Assembly (NCBI RefSeq): GCF_006542355.1
Contig: NZ_CP038141.1
Coordinates: 901,001-965,000, forward strand
Reading direction: 5' to 3'
Length of the DNA: 64,000 nucleotides
DNA from: Swingsia samuiensis
GTDB lineage: Bacteria > Pseudomonadota > Alphaproteobacteria > Acetobacterales > Acetobacteraceae
Shown: positions 9,701-18,087 of the stretch, piece by piece
Position numbering within the stretch: the stretch's first letter is position 1
Layout of the letters: every line of letters starts with the position of its first letter
Notes under the pieces: model-generated
Database searches by the model: none
What the model was told of the DNA's origin: nothing
What the model saw: only the letters and a program-made list of their open reading frames with translations
Translations under genes and position numbers: made by a program

Positions 9701-10025
9701 CGACTTTGCAATTCAAGCTGAGCGAGAGAAAAAAATATCTCCAAAAGAATCTATTCTTCAAGCTTCAGAGGCACGCTTTAGACCCATTATAATGACGTCT
9801 ATTGCAGCAGCATTAGGCGCTATCCCACTTATACTTGGAAATGGATATGGAAGTGAAATAAGAATCCCTCTAGGAGTTTCTGTTCTAGGCGGAATGATCG
9901 TAAGTCAACTCCTTACGCTTTATACAACTCCAATTGTTTACTTATGGATGGATGCAATGGGAAAAATATTTAAAAGAATATTCTCTTATTTTAAGAACAC
10001 GATAAAAAACCACATCAATGTATGA
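6741..10025 (+). CDS. RND efflux pump, HAE1 family, with porter-domain insertion
   Basis: 1094 residues. The N-terminus MNFSRLFIDRPIATSLLSIAI and PGADPQQMTTSVTTPLERRLA are typical of MdtB/MdtC/AcrB-type pumps. The TM4 proton-relay aspartates are in VGFVVDDAIVVLENIARH (near 402-403) and a TM10-type motif is in LTGIVKKNAILVIDFAI. Known family role: inner-membrane proton-driven trimeric exporter of drugs or lipophiles working with a periplasmic adaptor and an outer-membrane factor. The protein is about 55-60 residues longer than usual, owing to a Ser/Asn-rich stretch near residues 781-834, just before the conserved ETMIPLDLVATI. No adaptor gene is adjacent; the only adaptor and outer-membrane factor genes in the window belong to the heavy-metal-type operon at 25.6-31.4 kb. 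No clear ribosome binding site. Substrate unknown. Confidence 0.85.
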   Translation: MNFSRLFIDRPIATSLLSIAIFFAGLICYPLLPVATMPDMTASAIMVVASQPGADPQQMTTSVTTPLERRLASIADVESIESDTSQGSADIFVDFSSSRNINGALRDVQAALRAARSDLPSGTMDSDPQAFKLDGSNFPTYLISLTTAQLSNAQLYDLANIRVKPLLSQVKGVGRVELFGASNPAVRVELNPNPLYKWGIGFEDIRTALASANAFTPKGFIDSHGKRLILTTNDQSITADQYKNLIVGYRNSFYPVHLQDVAKVYDSVQDDYQFSSINNHNAITLSVIAQPHSNAVEIVDGINSKLQHIKEALPSNVNVIVGLDMSRPVRDALSDAQQTLIISVILVIFVILLFFRNASTTIIPAITIPVALSGTLAAMAAFHFSLDILSLMSLTIAVGFVVDDAIVVLENIARHIENGLNRYEASVIGSSEICFTVISISISLIAVFLPLLFIPGSVGSIMFEFCMTMISAILISMWLSLTLTPMMCAYMLNIQHASGHKSKYISRLSHVTERTLQYLHTAYVQSLKWCLKHPILTGLTLPLSFIILVLFLIMMPKEFIPEQDLSFISGRLQGDASMSFQELNTRSQNIASILRKNPYILTVTTANDSKNVSEFFLDLKDKKIRPPLPKILDQIRHSIPQKPGAEVMFWGVGGSTQGGNGQNNTGNYRYILRSENVSDLTNYLPKFLNVLRKSGKLVNISSMTENQSAATYVHVQRDTEARYNITPQLIQNVLYDAYGQAIVSTIHLPLTTHRVVMVLAPQYRTDPNMLHQVWISTSAGTAAGGVASNLIRTKITQNNNDDSAVSLARTSIQNSLANQISGNKSSGSAVSSSIETMIPLDLVATILSKQQPLDITHRSGYYSAAISFDLSPNTTYSSAVSLIQDTLKNTHAPSTVLGEFTGTSGDTAKVMINALLAFGAAIAIMYIVLGVLYESFIHPITILSTLPSAGIGAVLGLWIFGLPFSVIAILGIILLTGIVKKNAILVIDFAIQAEREKKISPKESILQASEARFRPIIMTSIAAALGAIPLILGNGYGSEIRIPLGVSVLGGMIVSQLLTLYTTPIVYLWMDAMGKIFKRIFSYFKNTIKNHINV

Positions 10026-10104
10026 ATATCCCCTATAGAGAAGATCTCTATACTATATAATGCGACGATTGATATTGTCTTCTGGGAATACAAATGATGT
10101 CTTT

Positions 10105-11094
10105 TTAAAGAGAAGGAAGGCGATTCATAGATAGTCTGCGTTCATCTGCAGATAATGGGGTAATACCAGAAATTACTTTTACCTCACTACGACTCATAAC
10201 GTTTCCTGTTAAAATCATTTTACTCAATGCATTATAAACATGTACTATATCGCCTTTTCCACCCTCATCCAATACAATACCAGATATTGTTACGCGCAAA
10301 TTTTCTGATGCGAAAAGCAAGACTACTGGGGTTCCACGGCTTACGAGTTGAGGGTGTATCAGTTCAGAAGCCACCATTATATGCCCTGCTGCAATTTTTT
10401 TCTTTGCAACCAAACCCACGATATCATTAACAGATAACTCTTTTTCACCATCGATAGAAACATATTTAATTGGTTTCTGTTCAAGATCTTCTGCTAAAAT
10501 AGATTGTCCTGGATATAAATCGTGACGTGCTACGACGGCTAAAACCTTTTTGATGACCACTCCCTCAAAAGGATATATTTTTAGTTCTCCCTCTTTAGAA
10601 AGGGGGATTTTTATCTCCCCTTGAAAGTCTTCGTGTTTATCATCACAAAAATGTACATTAATTTGCTGAGATCCCTTAAATTCGTTAGAAGCAATCTTGA
10701 TCGGAACAAATTCTTTTAATTCTATTTTAGTGTAGTCATTTTCTTTAAAATTCAATTTTTCTTCTATTACCGGCAATAAATCGCTCTGATTAATCGTATA
10801 AGACGCTCTTTCAATAGTCGTTGAAAGTATCGGAGAAGCATCTAACCATTCCACGCCAAACTGCGCTGCAATAGCCGTTAACTGATCTCCACCAATTGTA
10901 TATCGCGTTCCTAAAGGAGGAGCAGCTCCAATCTTCCTATCCTCAGAAGGCAGAATCCCATCAAATAAATCTGAAAGCAAAACGTAAGGATGGTTTAAAA
11001 TAACATTAGTCCGAAGCGTTGCGGATTCTGCACTCACACTCGTTATAAAGAATAAACATCCAACTATAACATACAAAAAAACACTTCTTCTCAT
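10105..11094 (-). CDS. flgA: Flagellar P-ring chaperone FlgA
   Basis: 329 residues with a Sec signal peptide (SVFLYVIVGCLFFITSVSA) and a C-terminal SAF-type domain (ARHDLYPGQSILAEDLEQ ... GLVAKKKIAAGHIM), as in FlgA. Known role: periplasmic chaperone needed to assemble the P ring (FlgI). The ATG at 11094 overlaps the TGA of flgG (TGATG), implying translational coupling; it is the last visible gene of flgF-flgG-flgA. At 330 residues it is longer than the enterobacterial protein (about 220), as in many alphaproteobacteria. FlgH and FlgI are not in the window. Confidence 0.88.
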   Translation of the reverse strand: MRRSVFLYVIVGCLFFITSVSAESATLRTNVILNHPYVLLSDLFDGILPSEDRKIGAAPPLGTRYTIGGDQLTAIAAQFGVEWLDASPILSTTIERASYTINQSDLLPVIEEKLNFKENDYTKIELKEFVPIKIASNEFKGSQQINVHFCDDKHEDFQGEIKIPLSKEGELKIYPFEGVVIKKVLAVVARHDLYPGQSILAEDLEQKPIKYVSIDGEKELSVNDIVGLVAKKKIAAGHIMVASELIHPQLVSRGTPVVLLFASENLRVTISGIVLDEGGKGDIVHVYNALSKMILTGNVMSRSEVKVISGITPLSADERRLSMNRLPSL

Positions 11095-11885
11095 CAACGA
11101 GCGCCTAAATTATTTAAAGTCTGCATCATATCATCAGCAGATGTAATAACTTTACTATTCATTTCATACGCACGTTGTGCTGTAATCAAATCTGTTATTT
11201 CACTGACAACATTCACATTTGAGTTTTCTACGTACCCCTGCATGACACTTCCATAGCCCGTAGTGTTAGGGTTCCCTAACATTGCATCTCCAGAAGCCGT
11301 GGTCTGAGTAAATAGATTCTGCCCCATTGCGGCTAATCCATTTTCATTTGTAAACGTTGCTAACTGTAATTGACCAACAATTGTTGCGTTATTTTGCCCT
11401 GCAATAGCAACGCTCACTTGTCCCGACTGATCAATACTCACACTTTGTGCGTTATTAGGAATCGATATTGTTGGACTAACCTGATAACCATCAGCTGTAA
11501 CCAAAGAACCATTATTATCCATCGATAAGGTTCCATCTCGAGTATATGCAAGTTGACCTGATGGTAATTGAATCTGAAAATAGCCTCTTCCCTGAACAGC
11601 TAAATCTAATGAATTACTGGTCTGCTCTAAGCTTCCCTGATCATTAATTCGATATATTGCAGCTGTTTTTACACCCAAACCTACCTGCGCTCCCGCAGGG
11701 ACAGTCGTTCCGGTATCAGAAGAACTAGTTCCAACACGCCTAATATTTTGATATATTAGATCCTGAAACTCAGCACGCGAACGTTTGTAACCAGTTGTGC
11801 TCATATTCGCTATGTTATTTGATATTGTCTCAACATTCGTCTGTTGAGCCTGCATTCCAGTTCCAGCAATGTCTAAAGCACGCAT
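11094..11885 (-). CDS. flgG: Flagellar distal rod protein FlgG
   Basis: 263 residues. N-terminal rod/hook signature (MRALDIAGTGMQAQQTNVE, NNIANMSTTGYKRSRAEF) and C-terminal signature (EITDLITAQRAYEMNSKVI). Known role: distal rod of the flagellar basal body. ATG 11885 is preceded by AAGGA at good spacing; a TTG one codon earlier is unlikely. It follows flgF by 24 nt and is coupled to flgA. Confidence 0.95.
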   Translation of the reverse strand: MRALDIAGTGMQAQQTNVETISNNIANMSTTGYKRSRAEFQDLIYQNIRRVGTSSSDTGTTVPAGAQVGLGVKTAAIYRINDQGSLEQTSNSLDLAVQGRGYFQIQLPSGQLAYTRDGTLSMDNNGSLVTADGYQVSPTISIPNNAQSVSIDQSGQVSVAIAGQNNATIVGQLQLATFTNENGLAAMGQNLFTQTTASGDAMLGNPNTTGYGSVMQGYVENSNVNVVSEITDLITAQRAYEMNSKVITSADDMMQTLNNLGAR

Positions 11886-11909
11886 CAATAAGTTCCTTAA
11901 AAATCCAAA

Positions 11910-12650
11910 TTAAGCTGAGACTTGTACAATTTTATCAATGGCATTTTGTTGTCTGGATGCTTCTGCATTTACAAACTGAGCCATAAAATTAAAATTTCTC
12001 TGAATATTCATCATCGTCGTAACTTCAGACATCATCTGAACATTACTAGCCTCTACCATTCCTTGCGCAATATTAGGACGATCAATTACATCCGTTGGCT
12101 GGTCTGATACCAACAAATGGCTTCCTTCCGCTTTCAGGCTATTATTATCACGAACTTTTACAACAGCTATTTGGCCTACTTGTCCTGTCTCTGTTGTTAT
12201 AACCCCATCAGAAGCAACTGTAATTTGGTGAGCATTAACAGGTATAGAAATTGGTTCTCCATCTTTTCCCAAAAGAGAATTACCTACTTCATCCACAACC
12301 GTTCCATCTGCTTGTTGCTCAAATCTGCCTGCTCGGGTTAGCCGCGTCCCATTGGAAGTTCGAATCTGAAAATACCCGTCCCCACCTAACGCGAGATCCA
12401 AAGGATTTCCGGTTTGTTGAAAATCGCCTTGTCCAAAATCACGATATGTCGACCGATCTTGAGTATATGATTGTATCTCAGTGCCTCTCGGCTGTTCAGA
12501 GCCCGACTGACGCGACAGGTAATCACTAAAAAGAACGCTTTCTTTCTTATATCCAATTGTAGATGCATTCGCCATATTATCCGCAACAACAGCCATCGCA
12601 CGTTGCTGTGCATCCATCCGCGAAAGAGCAATATAAGTGCTGTTCTCCAT
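11910..12650 (-). CDS. flgF: Flagellar proximal rod protein FlgF
   Basis: 246 residues with the flagellar rod N-terminus (SRMDAQQRAMAVVADNMAN, ASTIGYKKESVLF), the central GDGYFQI motif and the C-terminal MMSEVTTMMNIQRNFNFM. Known role: proximal rod subunit. A strong AGGGAGGCGG ribosome binding site lies upstream. First visible gene of a three-gene rod/P-ring operon on the minus strand. Confidence 0.93.
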   Translation of the reverse strand: MENSTYIALSRMDAQQRAMAVVADNMANASTIGYKKESVLFSDYLSRQSGSEQPRGTEIQSYTQDRSTYRDFGQGDFQQTGNPLDLALGGDGYFQIRTSNGTRLTRAGRFEQQADGTVVDEVGNSLLGKDGEPISIPVNAHQITVASDGVITTETGQVGQIAVVKVRDNNSLKAEGSHLLVSDQPTDVIDRPNIAQGMVEASNVQMMSEVTTMMNIQRNFNFMAQFVNAEASRQQNAIDKIVQVSA

Positions 12651-12716
12651 CGGCTACTCCGCCTCCCTTGATAATAGACGAAGTATAGCGCGTTAATACT
12701 TGATCAAACGTTAATT

Positions 12717-13889
12717 TTAGAGCGATTCTTCTTTGTTAGATCGATATGGTGAGTATTCCGCTAAAACCTGTGCTTCCTGTTTTATCAACTCTGCTTCTTG
12801 CTCTAAAAAAGCCTTCACTGCTTTTCTTAACTGTGCATCAATAATAGCGTGAGCTGAATAGGTATAACTCGGCAGATACCCTCGCTGTATCTTATGTTCA
12901 CCTTGCGCTCCAGCTTCTACCTTAGAAAGATTATTCGCGATAGCAAAATCTATTGCGCTATAGTAACATAATTCAAAATGCAAAAAAGGCCATTCCCCGA
13001 CACTCCCCCAGTTACGCCCAAATAATGTATCCTCCCCCATAAGATTGAGAGCACCCGCAACGGGTTCTCCCTCTTGTTCAGCTAACATTAAAACGACTTT
13101 GTTCCCTAACCTTTCTGCCATTAATAAAAAGAAGTCTTGCGTTAAATAAGCACTTCCCCATTTCTTATCGACTGTTCCCAAATAAAATTTATAAAAATAC
13201 GCCCAATCTCTTGCGGTTATTTCATGACCTTGCTTAACAACAAATGTTAAACCATGCTCATGAGCAATTTTTCGTTCCTTACGAATGTTTTTTCTTTTTC
13301 TCGACGATAAATTATTCAAAAAATCATCAAAAGATTGATAACCTTCATTATACCAATGATACTGAACACCAACTCTTTTCAAATAACCCGCTTTTTCAAA
13401 AGACTTTAACGAAAAATCATCACAAAAAGTAGCATGCACGGACGATAGACTAAGCTCTTCAGCAGCCCGAACCATACCTGTAGCTAAAGCCACTGCTATT
13501 TCTTCTTTATTTTCCACATCTGGTCTAACCAGCAAACGTGGTCCTGGAACCGGAGAAAACGGAACAGCACACTGAAACTTCGGATAATATCGTCCTCCTG
13601 CCGCCTCATACGCTTGAGCCCAGCTATGATCAAAAACATACTCTCCCCAAGAGTGTAGTTTTCCATATAACGGGGCCACCGCTAAAATCGGGCCATCTTC
13701 ATTTCTTAACGCAATATGCCTTACCAACCAGCCATTTTGCTGCGATACGGAGCCACTATCTTCCAGTGCAGATAAAAAACCAAACGAAACAAATGGATTA
13801 TCGGAGCCCGCACACGCATCCCAAGCCGATATTCCAATATCGTGAATCGATGAATGAAGCGTCACAACCCACTTCTCTTTATCCTGCAT
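12717..13889 (-). CDS. FemAB-like GNAT acyltransferase (DUF482/PF04339)
   Basis: 390 residues, soluble, no signal. Recognised by NPFVSFGFLSALEDSGSV near the N-terminus, SRKRKNIRKERK near 195, and GRNWGSVGEWPFLHFELCYY near 290, all typical of the peptidogalycan biosynthesis/recognition family. The fold is GNAT-like, related to FemAB aminoacyl transferases; the substrate is not established. It lies just upstream of flgF on the same strand with a 66-nt gap containing a TTGATCAA palindrome. No functional link to flagella is implied. Confidence 0.82.
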   Translation of the reverse strand: MQDKEKWVVTLHSSIHDIGISAWDACAGSDNPFVSFGFLSALEDSGSVSQQNGWLVRHIALRNEDGPILAVAPLYGKLHSWGEYVFDHSWAQAYEAAGGRYYPKFQCAVPFSPVPGPRLLVRPDVENKEEIAVALATGMVRAAEELSLSSVHATFCDDFSLKSFEKAGYLKRVGVQYHWYNEGYQSFDDFLNNLSSRKRKNIRKERKIAHEHGLTFVVKQGHEITARDWAYFYKFYLGTVDKKWGSAYLTQDFFLLMAERLGNKVVLMLAEQEGEPVAGALNLMGEDTLFGRNWGSVGEWPFLHFELCYYSAIDFAIANNLSKVEAGAQGEHKIQRGYLPSYTYSAHAIIDAQLRKAVKAFLEQEAELIKQEAQVLAEYSPYRSNKEESL

Positions 13890-14055
13890 ATTCCGCTATT
13901 CCAAAATGAGAGGTCTCTAATATGTAGGGTGATAAACTCAAGAAAGCATCCTTACATAAAATTCAAATTCTCAAAAATCATTTTAACCATTAACAATGAA
14001 GCATTTATGTTTTACACTCTTATTTAACTTTTTATTTTAGTTTTTAGGTGTCCTT

Positions 14056-14883
14056 ATGGCTTTCTCTTCACCTTCCAGCCGTCGGCATTTTCTTACCCTT
14101 TTGGGTGGAGGAGTCGTAGGACTATCTCTTATTAAACCAGCTTTTGCTGATACTCCTACCACTCTTAAAATAGGAATTATGTCGGGAGAAGATGAAGACA
14201 TTTGGAAAGTTGTGAGTCAAAATGCCGCCAAACGCGGTTTAAACTTACAAATCGTCACATTCTCTGATTATAATGCACCTGACGAAGCTTTAGCTGAGCA
14301 TGAATTAAACGCTAATGCTTTCCAGCACGGCCCTTTCCTTAAAGCTCAGTTGGCAGCGCATAGTAATTTCCACATTGTTCCGGTCGGGAACACCTATGTA
14401 TCTCCAATCGGTCTTTACTCAAAAAAATGGCATAGTATTAAAGAACTTCCTCAAAATGCAACCATTGGTGTTCCTAATGACCCCAGCAATGAAGGCCGCG
14501 CACTCAAACTTCTAGAAACTCTCGGCGTCATAAAAGTATCCCCTGATGCAGGTTTAACGCCAACCGCTCTGGATATTACCGACAACCCCAAAAACATCAC
14601 GATCCGTGAATTAGATGCAGGCGTCGTTGGCCGCACATTGCCAGATCTTGATGCAGCCATTGTAAATACTGACTGGGCTATTAAATCCGGCATCGACATC
14701 AAAAAGGAAAAAATTGCTCAAGAAAGTATGACCAATAACCCATACGCATGCTTTATCTCTGTCAATCAAGAAGATGAACATGCACCTTGGGTTAAACCGC
14801 TTGTTGAATCCTACCAACAGCCTAATGTTCGTCAGGCTCTTCTAGACGTTTATCATGGCGCCAATGTTCCGGCATGGCAGTAA
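14056..14883 (+). CDS. metQ: Methionine ABC transporter substrate-binding protein
   Basis: 275 residues. The N-terminus has a Tat-like signal ([20 protein letters not shown] ... AFA) rather than a lipobox, so the protein is probably soluble in the periplasm. The NlpA/MetQ fold is shown by [26 protein letters not shown] and [21 protein letters not shown]. Known role: binds D/L-methionine for MetNI. It is first in metQ-metN-metI and overlaps metN. No S-box or SAM-II riboswitch was recognised upstream. Confidence 0.92.
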   Translation: MAFSSPSSRRHFLTLLGGGVVGLSLIKPAFADTPTTLKIGIMSGEDEDIWKVVSQNAAKRGLNLQIVTFSDYNAPDEALAEHELNANAFQHGPFLKAQLAAHSNFHIVPVGNTYVSPIGLYSKKWHSIKELPQNATIGVPNDPSNEGRALKLLETLGVIKVSPDAGLTPTALDITDNPKNITIRELDAGVVGRTLPDLDAAIVNTDWAIKSGIDIKKEKIAQESMTNNPYACFISVNQEDEHAPWVKPLVESYQQPNVRQALLDVYHGANVPAWQ

Positions 14884-15917
14884 TGGAGCCGGTTCTTGAT
14901 GTAAAACACGTTAACCATCGGTTTGGGCACCATGTTGCCCTTACTGATATTAACTTTTCAATTCAGCGTGGTGAAATCGTTGGCATTATCGGTCGATCAG
15001 GGGCAGGGAAATCAACCTTATTGCGTTGTTTATGCGGCCTTGAAAAACCAACTCAAGGCCAAATTCTCCTCAATGAGGTCAACCTCGTTACCCAAAGCGA
15101 AAGTCAACTGGTGCAATTACGCCGGAAGATCGGCTTAATCTTCCAACATTTCAACCTGCTTGAATCTCGCACTGTTTTCAAAAATATTGTTCTTCCTCTT
15201 CAAATTGCTAATTGGCCCAAAAGCAAACAAGCCGAGCGCGTTCACGAACTTATATCTCTCGTTGGCTTAAAAGGGCATGAAAACAAAAAGCCCTCACAGC
15301 TATCAGGTGGGCAGAAACAACGTGTTGGGATCGCTCGTGCTTTAGCTGCTAATCCTGACCTACTTTTGTGTGATGAGGCTACGTCAGCTCTTGATCCCGA
15401 AAGTACAACTGCAATCTTGGATCTCCTGTCGGAAATCAATCAAAAATTAGGACTAACGATTGTCTTAATTACACATGAGATGGATGTTGTGCGCCATTTC
15501 GCACAACGCGTGCTTGTTCTGGATCATGGACGCCTCATTGCTGATGGCTCAATGGGCGAATTGCTTACAACACCTTCAGAGCAATCCATCATTGTAAAAC
15601 TTCAAGATGAAACGAAACCCAATCTTCCCCAAGAGATTAATGAGAAACTGCATCATGACGATAAAGCAGGAAAAGTCACAGTCGTCCGAATCACTTTCCC
15701 AGAGAATGAAGTTTTTAAACCATTCTTGTCTAATATGACAAAAACTTTTGAAACAGATATTACTATCTTTCAGGGTGGGATTACCAGCTTTGGAGACACA
15801 ACCACTGGTGAAATGATTATTGGCCTTTCTGGGCGAAATATCGCAGCAGCAGAAGCATTTCTAGAAGCTAATATGAAAAAAATTGAAAGACTGGGTTATG
15901 TCACGCCTGATTATTAA
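14874..15917 (+). CDS. metN: Methionine ABC transporter ATPase
   Basis: 347 residues. Walker [10 protein letters not shown] (40-48), Q-loop LIFQHFNLL, signature [15 protein letters not shown], Walker [15 protein letters not shown] and switch H in [10 protein letters not shown]-terminal NIL regulatory domain (about 265-345), which binds methionine and inhibits transport in known MetN proteins, identifies the substrate class. The start at 14874 overlaps metQ by 10 nt; ATG 14883 in the TAATG junction is an equally plausible coupled start. Confidence 0.94.
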   Translation: MAVMEPVLDVKHVNHRFGHHVALTDINFSIQRGEIVGIIGRSGAGKSTLLRCLCGLEKPTQGQILLNEVNLVTQSESQLVQLRRKIGLIFQHFNLLESRTVFKNIVLPLQIANWPKSKQAERVHELISLVGLKGHENKKPSQLSGGQKQRVGIARALAANPDLLLCDEATSALDPESTTAILDLLSEINQKLGLTIVLITHEMDVVRHFAQRVLVLDHGRLIADGSMGELLTTPSEQSIIVKLQDETKPNLPQEINEKLHHDDKAGKVTVVRITFPENEVFKPFLSNMTKTFETDITIFQGGITSFGDTTTGEMIIGLSGRNIAAAEAFLEANMKKIERLGYVTPDY

Positions 15918-16545
15918 TCTCATTTTCCAATCCACTCTTCAAACTCTTGAAATGGTTTTTGCCTCCGCTGCAATCTCTGTCATCCTTGGGCTTCCTCTTG
16001 CTTTGTTCATGACCGCAACTGGCTCTGCCAAGCTTTATAAAGTACCGTTTCTTGGCACGTTCGTTAGCTTAGTCGTGGATGCTATTCGTGCTATTCCCTT
16101 CATTATCCTTCTCGTTCTTCTTATTCCCTTTACACGTTTCTTAATTGGGACATCTTTAGGGACTGCAGCAGCTATCGTTCCCCTTTCCATTGCCGCTATC
16201 CCATACTACGCGCGCATTGCTGAAGTCTCTTTGCGTGAGGTGGATAAAGGTCTGATTGAAGCCGTAAAAGCGATGGGAGGCACGCGTTTCATGATCATTA
16301 AATATGTTTTGATCCCTGAAGCGCTTCCTGGTCTTGTTGCAGGAATAACTGTCACAATCGTCTCTCTCATTGGCGCCTCAGCTATGGCAGGAGCCATTGG
16401 TGCAGGAGGTTTAGGAGACTTAGCTATTCGTTATGGCTATCAACGCTTTAATACGACGATCATGCTCAGTGTTGTGGCGGTCTTAATTGCTCTTGTCAGT
16501 CTTATTCAGTTTTGCGGTAACTATATTTCTAAAAAATTAAGCTGA
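15898..16545 (+). CDS. metI: Methionine ABC transporter permease
   Basis: 215 residues (MetI is usually 217), five hydrophobic segments. EAA loop: [21 protein letters not shown], then [22 protein letters not shown] 15898 is preferred over an upstream TTG at 15883; it lies inside the metN 3' end, giving a 20-nt overlap and translational coupling. Known role: membrane channel of MetNIQ. Confidence 0.93.
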   Translation: MSRLIINLIFQSTLQTLEMVFASAAISVILGLPLALFMTATGSAKLYKVPFLGTFVSLVVDAIRAIPFIILLVLLIPFTRFLIGTSLGTAAAIVPLSIAAIPYYARIAEVSLREVDKGLIEAVKAMGGTRFMIIKYVLIPEALPGLVAGITVTIVSLIGASAMAGAIGAGGLGDLAIRYGYQRFNTTIMLSVVAVLIALVSLIQFCGNYISKKLS

Positions 16546-16559
16546 TAAATAATTAAAGT

Positions 16560-16589
16560 ATTGGACGGGATTCACCCGTCCAATTTTAC
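16560..16589. terminator. Terminator between metI and ridA
   Basis: Perfect 10-bp stem ATTGGACGGG/CCCGTCCAAT (16560-16569, 16575-16584), 5-nt loop, then TTTTACTT. It serves the convergent metQNI and RidA-family genes. Confidence 0.85.
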
Positions 16590-17057
16590 TTACTCAACTT
16601 CAAAAATAGCTTCAACTTCCACAGGGGCATTCATCGGCAAGCTAGGAACCCCAATCGTTGAGCGAGCATGCCGACCAGCATCTCCAAAAACATCAACCGC
16701 TAAATCAGACGCACCATTCATAACAACGGCATGTTCGGTAAACTCAGGAACACATGCTATAAAACCACCTAACCGAACGACTCTTTTAATACGTGTTAAA
16801 TCTCCATCTAAAGCAGATTTTGCTTGAGAAATTACATTAATCAAACATGCTCGCGCACATGCAACACCTGCATGATTAGAAACTTCTGCTCCCAGTTTTC
16901 CAACAATGAGTAGCTTTCCATCCACAAGTGGAAGCTGACCTGATACAATCAATTGGTTTCCCGTACGCACTGTTGTAACATAATTTGCAACCGGTGCAGC
17001 AGCTTGTGGCAATGTAATATCAAGGGCAGCCAAGCGTTCTTCTGGTGTCTGAGACAT
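16590..17057 (-). CDS. RidA (YjgF/UK114) family protein
   Basis: 155 residues of the longer RidA subgroup. Seen: VRTGNQLIVSGQLPLVDG, GVACARACLINVISQAKSAL, the ARSTIGVPSLP segment with the family arginine, and the NAPVEVEAIFEVE end. Known for RidA: hydrolysis of reactive enamine/imine intermediates from PLP enzymes; the exact substrate of this subgroup is not known. A clear AGGAG ribosome binding site precedes the ATG. A 7-bp inverted repeat (17071-17088) lies just upstream of it. Confidence 0.88.
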   Translation of the reverse strand: MSQTPEERLAALDITLPQAAAPVANYVTTVRTGNQLIVSGQLPLVDGKLLIVGKLGAEVSNHAGVACARACLINVISQAKSALDGDLTRIKRVVRLGGFIACVPEFTEHAVVMNGASDLAVDVFGDAGRHARSTIGVPSLPMNAPVEVEAIFEVE

Positions 17058-17070
17058 TCTATTCTCCTCG

Positions 17071-17088
17071 GTTTTGATCTTTCAAAAC
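17071..17088. promoter_or_regulatory. Inverted repeat upstream of ridA
   Basis: GTTTTGA-TCTT-TCAAAAC, perfect 7-bp arms, 14 nt upstream of the RidA start codon and next to its ribosome binding site. Could be an operator or a small RNA hairpin; unproven. Confidence 0.3.
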
Positions 17089-17207
17089 TTTATAGCACAC
17101 AATAGCAATAATCTCCCTATATGAAGATATGAAGCGGTTCTTTACGACGTCATCAATCAAGGGTAGAATTAAACAAGCAAAAGATACGATAATTTCGGAA
17201 GAAAATA

Positions 17208-17975
17208 ATGCTCCTCAATACAATCCAACGTGGCGAAGGGCCCGAAACTGTCGTTTTCCTACATGGCTTATTTGGACGAGCACGAAATCTTGGATTTCTC
17301 CAACGAGAAGCAGCATCACAGAACTTTAGAACAATCGCTCTTGACCTCCGCAACCACGGAGATAGCCCTCACGGTCCTGTGACCTACCATAATCTAGCTC
17401 AAGATGTTTTTGATACTCTTGAGAGTATGAATATTTCCTCATTCTCTCTTGTGGGTCATTCTATGGGCGGGAAAGTTGCCATGTTAATGGCCTTAATGTC
17501 ACCTGAAAAAATTTCGAAAATCTTGGTTGGTGATATGGCCCCCATAGCCACCCACCAGGGCCATAAAGAAATGATTGCTCAACTGGCTCAACTGCGCTTC
17601 CCGGAACAGCTCACAAAACAACAAGCTTTAGCCCTTTTGGAACCCATTACCGGCAGTCAAGCGGTATCCGAACTTATGTTGCAAAATATTGCGCTTGATA
17701 TACCCGCAAGGTGGCATATTGGCTTTGATGATATTGCCAACGGAATCGACGAGATTGAAACTTGGCCCAATGTAAAACTGGCTCCCTTTCCAAACGATGC
17801 CCTCTTTCTTCGTGGCGCTTTATCCCCCTATGTGCAAGAAAGGGCACATAAACCGATCTATGAATTATTTCCAAAAGCTAAAATTCAATCTATTGAAAAT
17901 GCTGGACACTGGCTCCATGCAGAAAAGCCCAAAGAATTTTCAGAAATTATGATGTCTTTTTTAATACAAAAGTGA
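17208..17975 (+). CDS. Alpha/beta hydrolase, YbfF-like esterase
   Basis: 255 residues. Oxyanion-hole HG motif VVFLHGLFGRARNLGF near 17-30, nucleophile elbow GHSMGG (Ser85), and a catalytic His in ENAGHWLHAEKP near 232. The layout (LDLRNHGDSPH after the first strands) matches the YbfF/short-acyl esterase group found in many Proteobacteria. Soluble, no signal. The natural substrate is unknown. It is transcribed divergently from the RidA gene with about 150 nt between them. Confidence 0.85.
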   Translation: MLLNTIQRGEGPETVVFLHGLFGRARNLGFLQREAASQNFRTIALDLRNHGDSPHGPVTYHNLAQDVFDTLESMNISSFSLVGHSMGGKVAMLMALMSPEKISKILVGDMAPIATHQGHKEMIAQLAQLRFPEQLTKQQALALLEPITGSQAVSELMLQNIALDIPARWHIGFDDIANGIDEIETWPNVKLAPFPNDALFLRGALSPYVQERAHKPIYELFPKAKIQSIENAGHWLHAEKPKEFSEIMMSFLIQK

Positions 17976-18087
17976 TTTCCCTCTTCCACAGAAGAAAGAG
18001 AAATGTCATCCTGATATAGGTTTACATTACTCTCGATCGGTTATTCTTTCTGTCTATGCAATATCTTGCTTATTCTACTCAGAATGA

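Noticed and set aside
10034-10052. Hairpin TATAGAGA-AGA-TCTCTATA after the RND pump
   Set aside because: Short, AT-rich and without a T-run; chance cannot be excluded.
12251-12529. 92-residue plus-strand ORF inside flgF
   Set aside because: Antisense to a well-supported rod gene, no initiation site, low-complexity composition.
12700-12707. TTGATCAA palindrome between flgF and the acyltransferase gene, resembling FNR half-sites
   Set aside because: The half-sites overlap without the 4-nt spacer of an FNR box.
13910-14055. Possible SAM riboswitch upstream of metQ
   Set aside because: None of the conserved SAM-I or SAM-II blocks could be recognised; the region is simply AT-rich.
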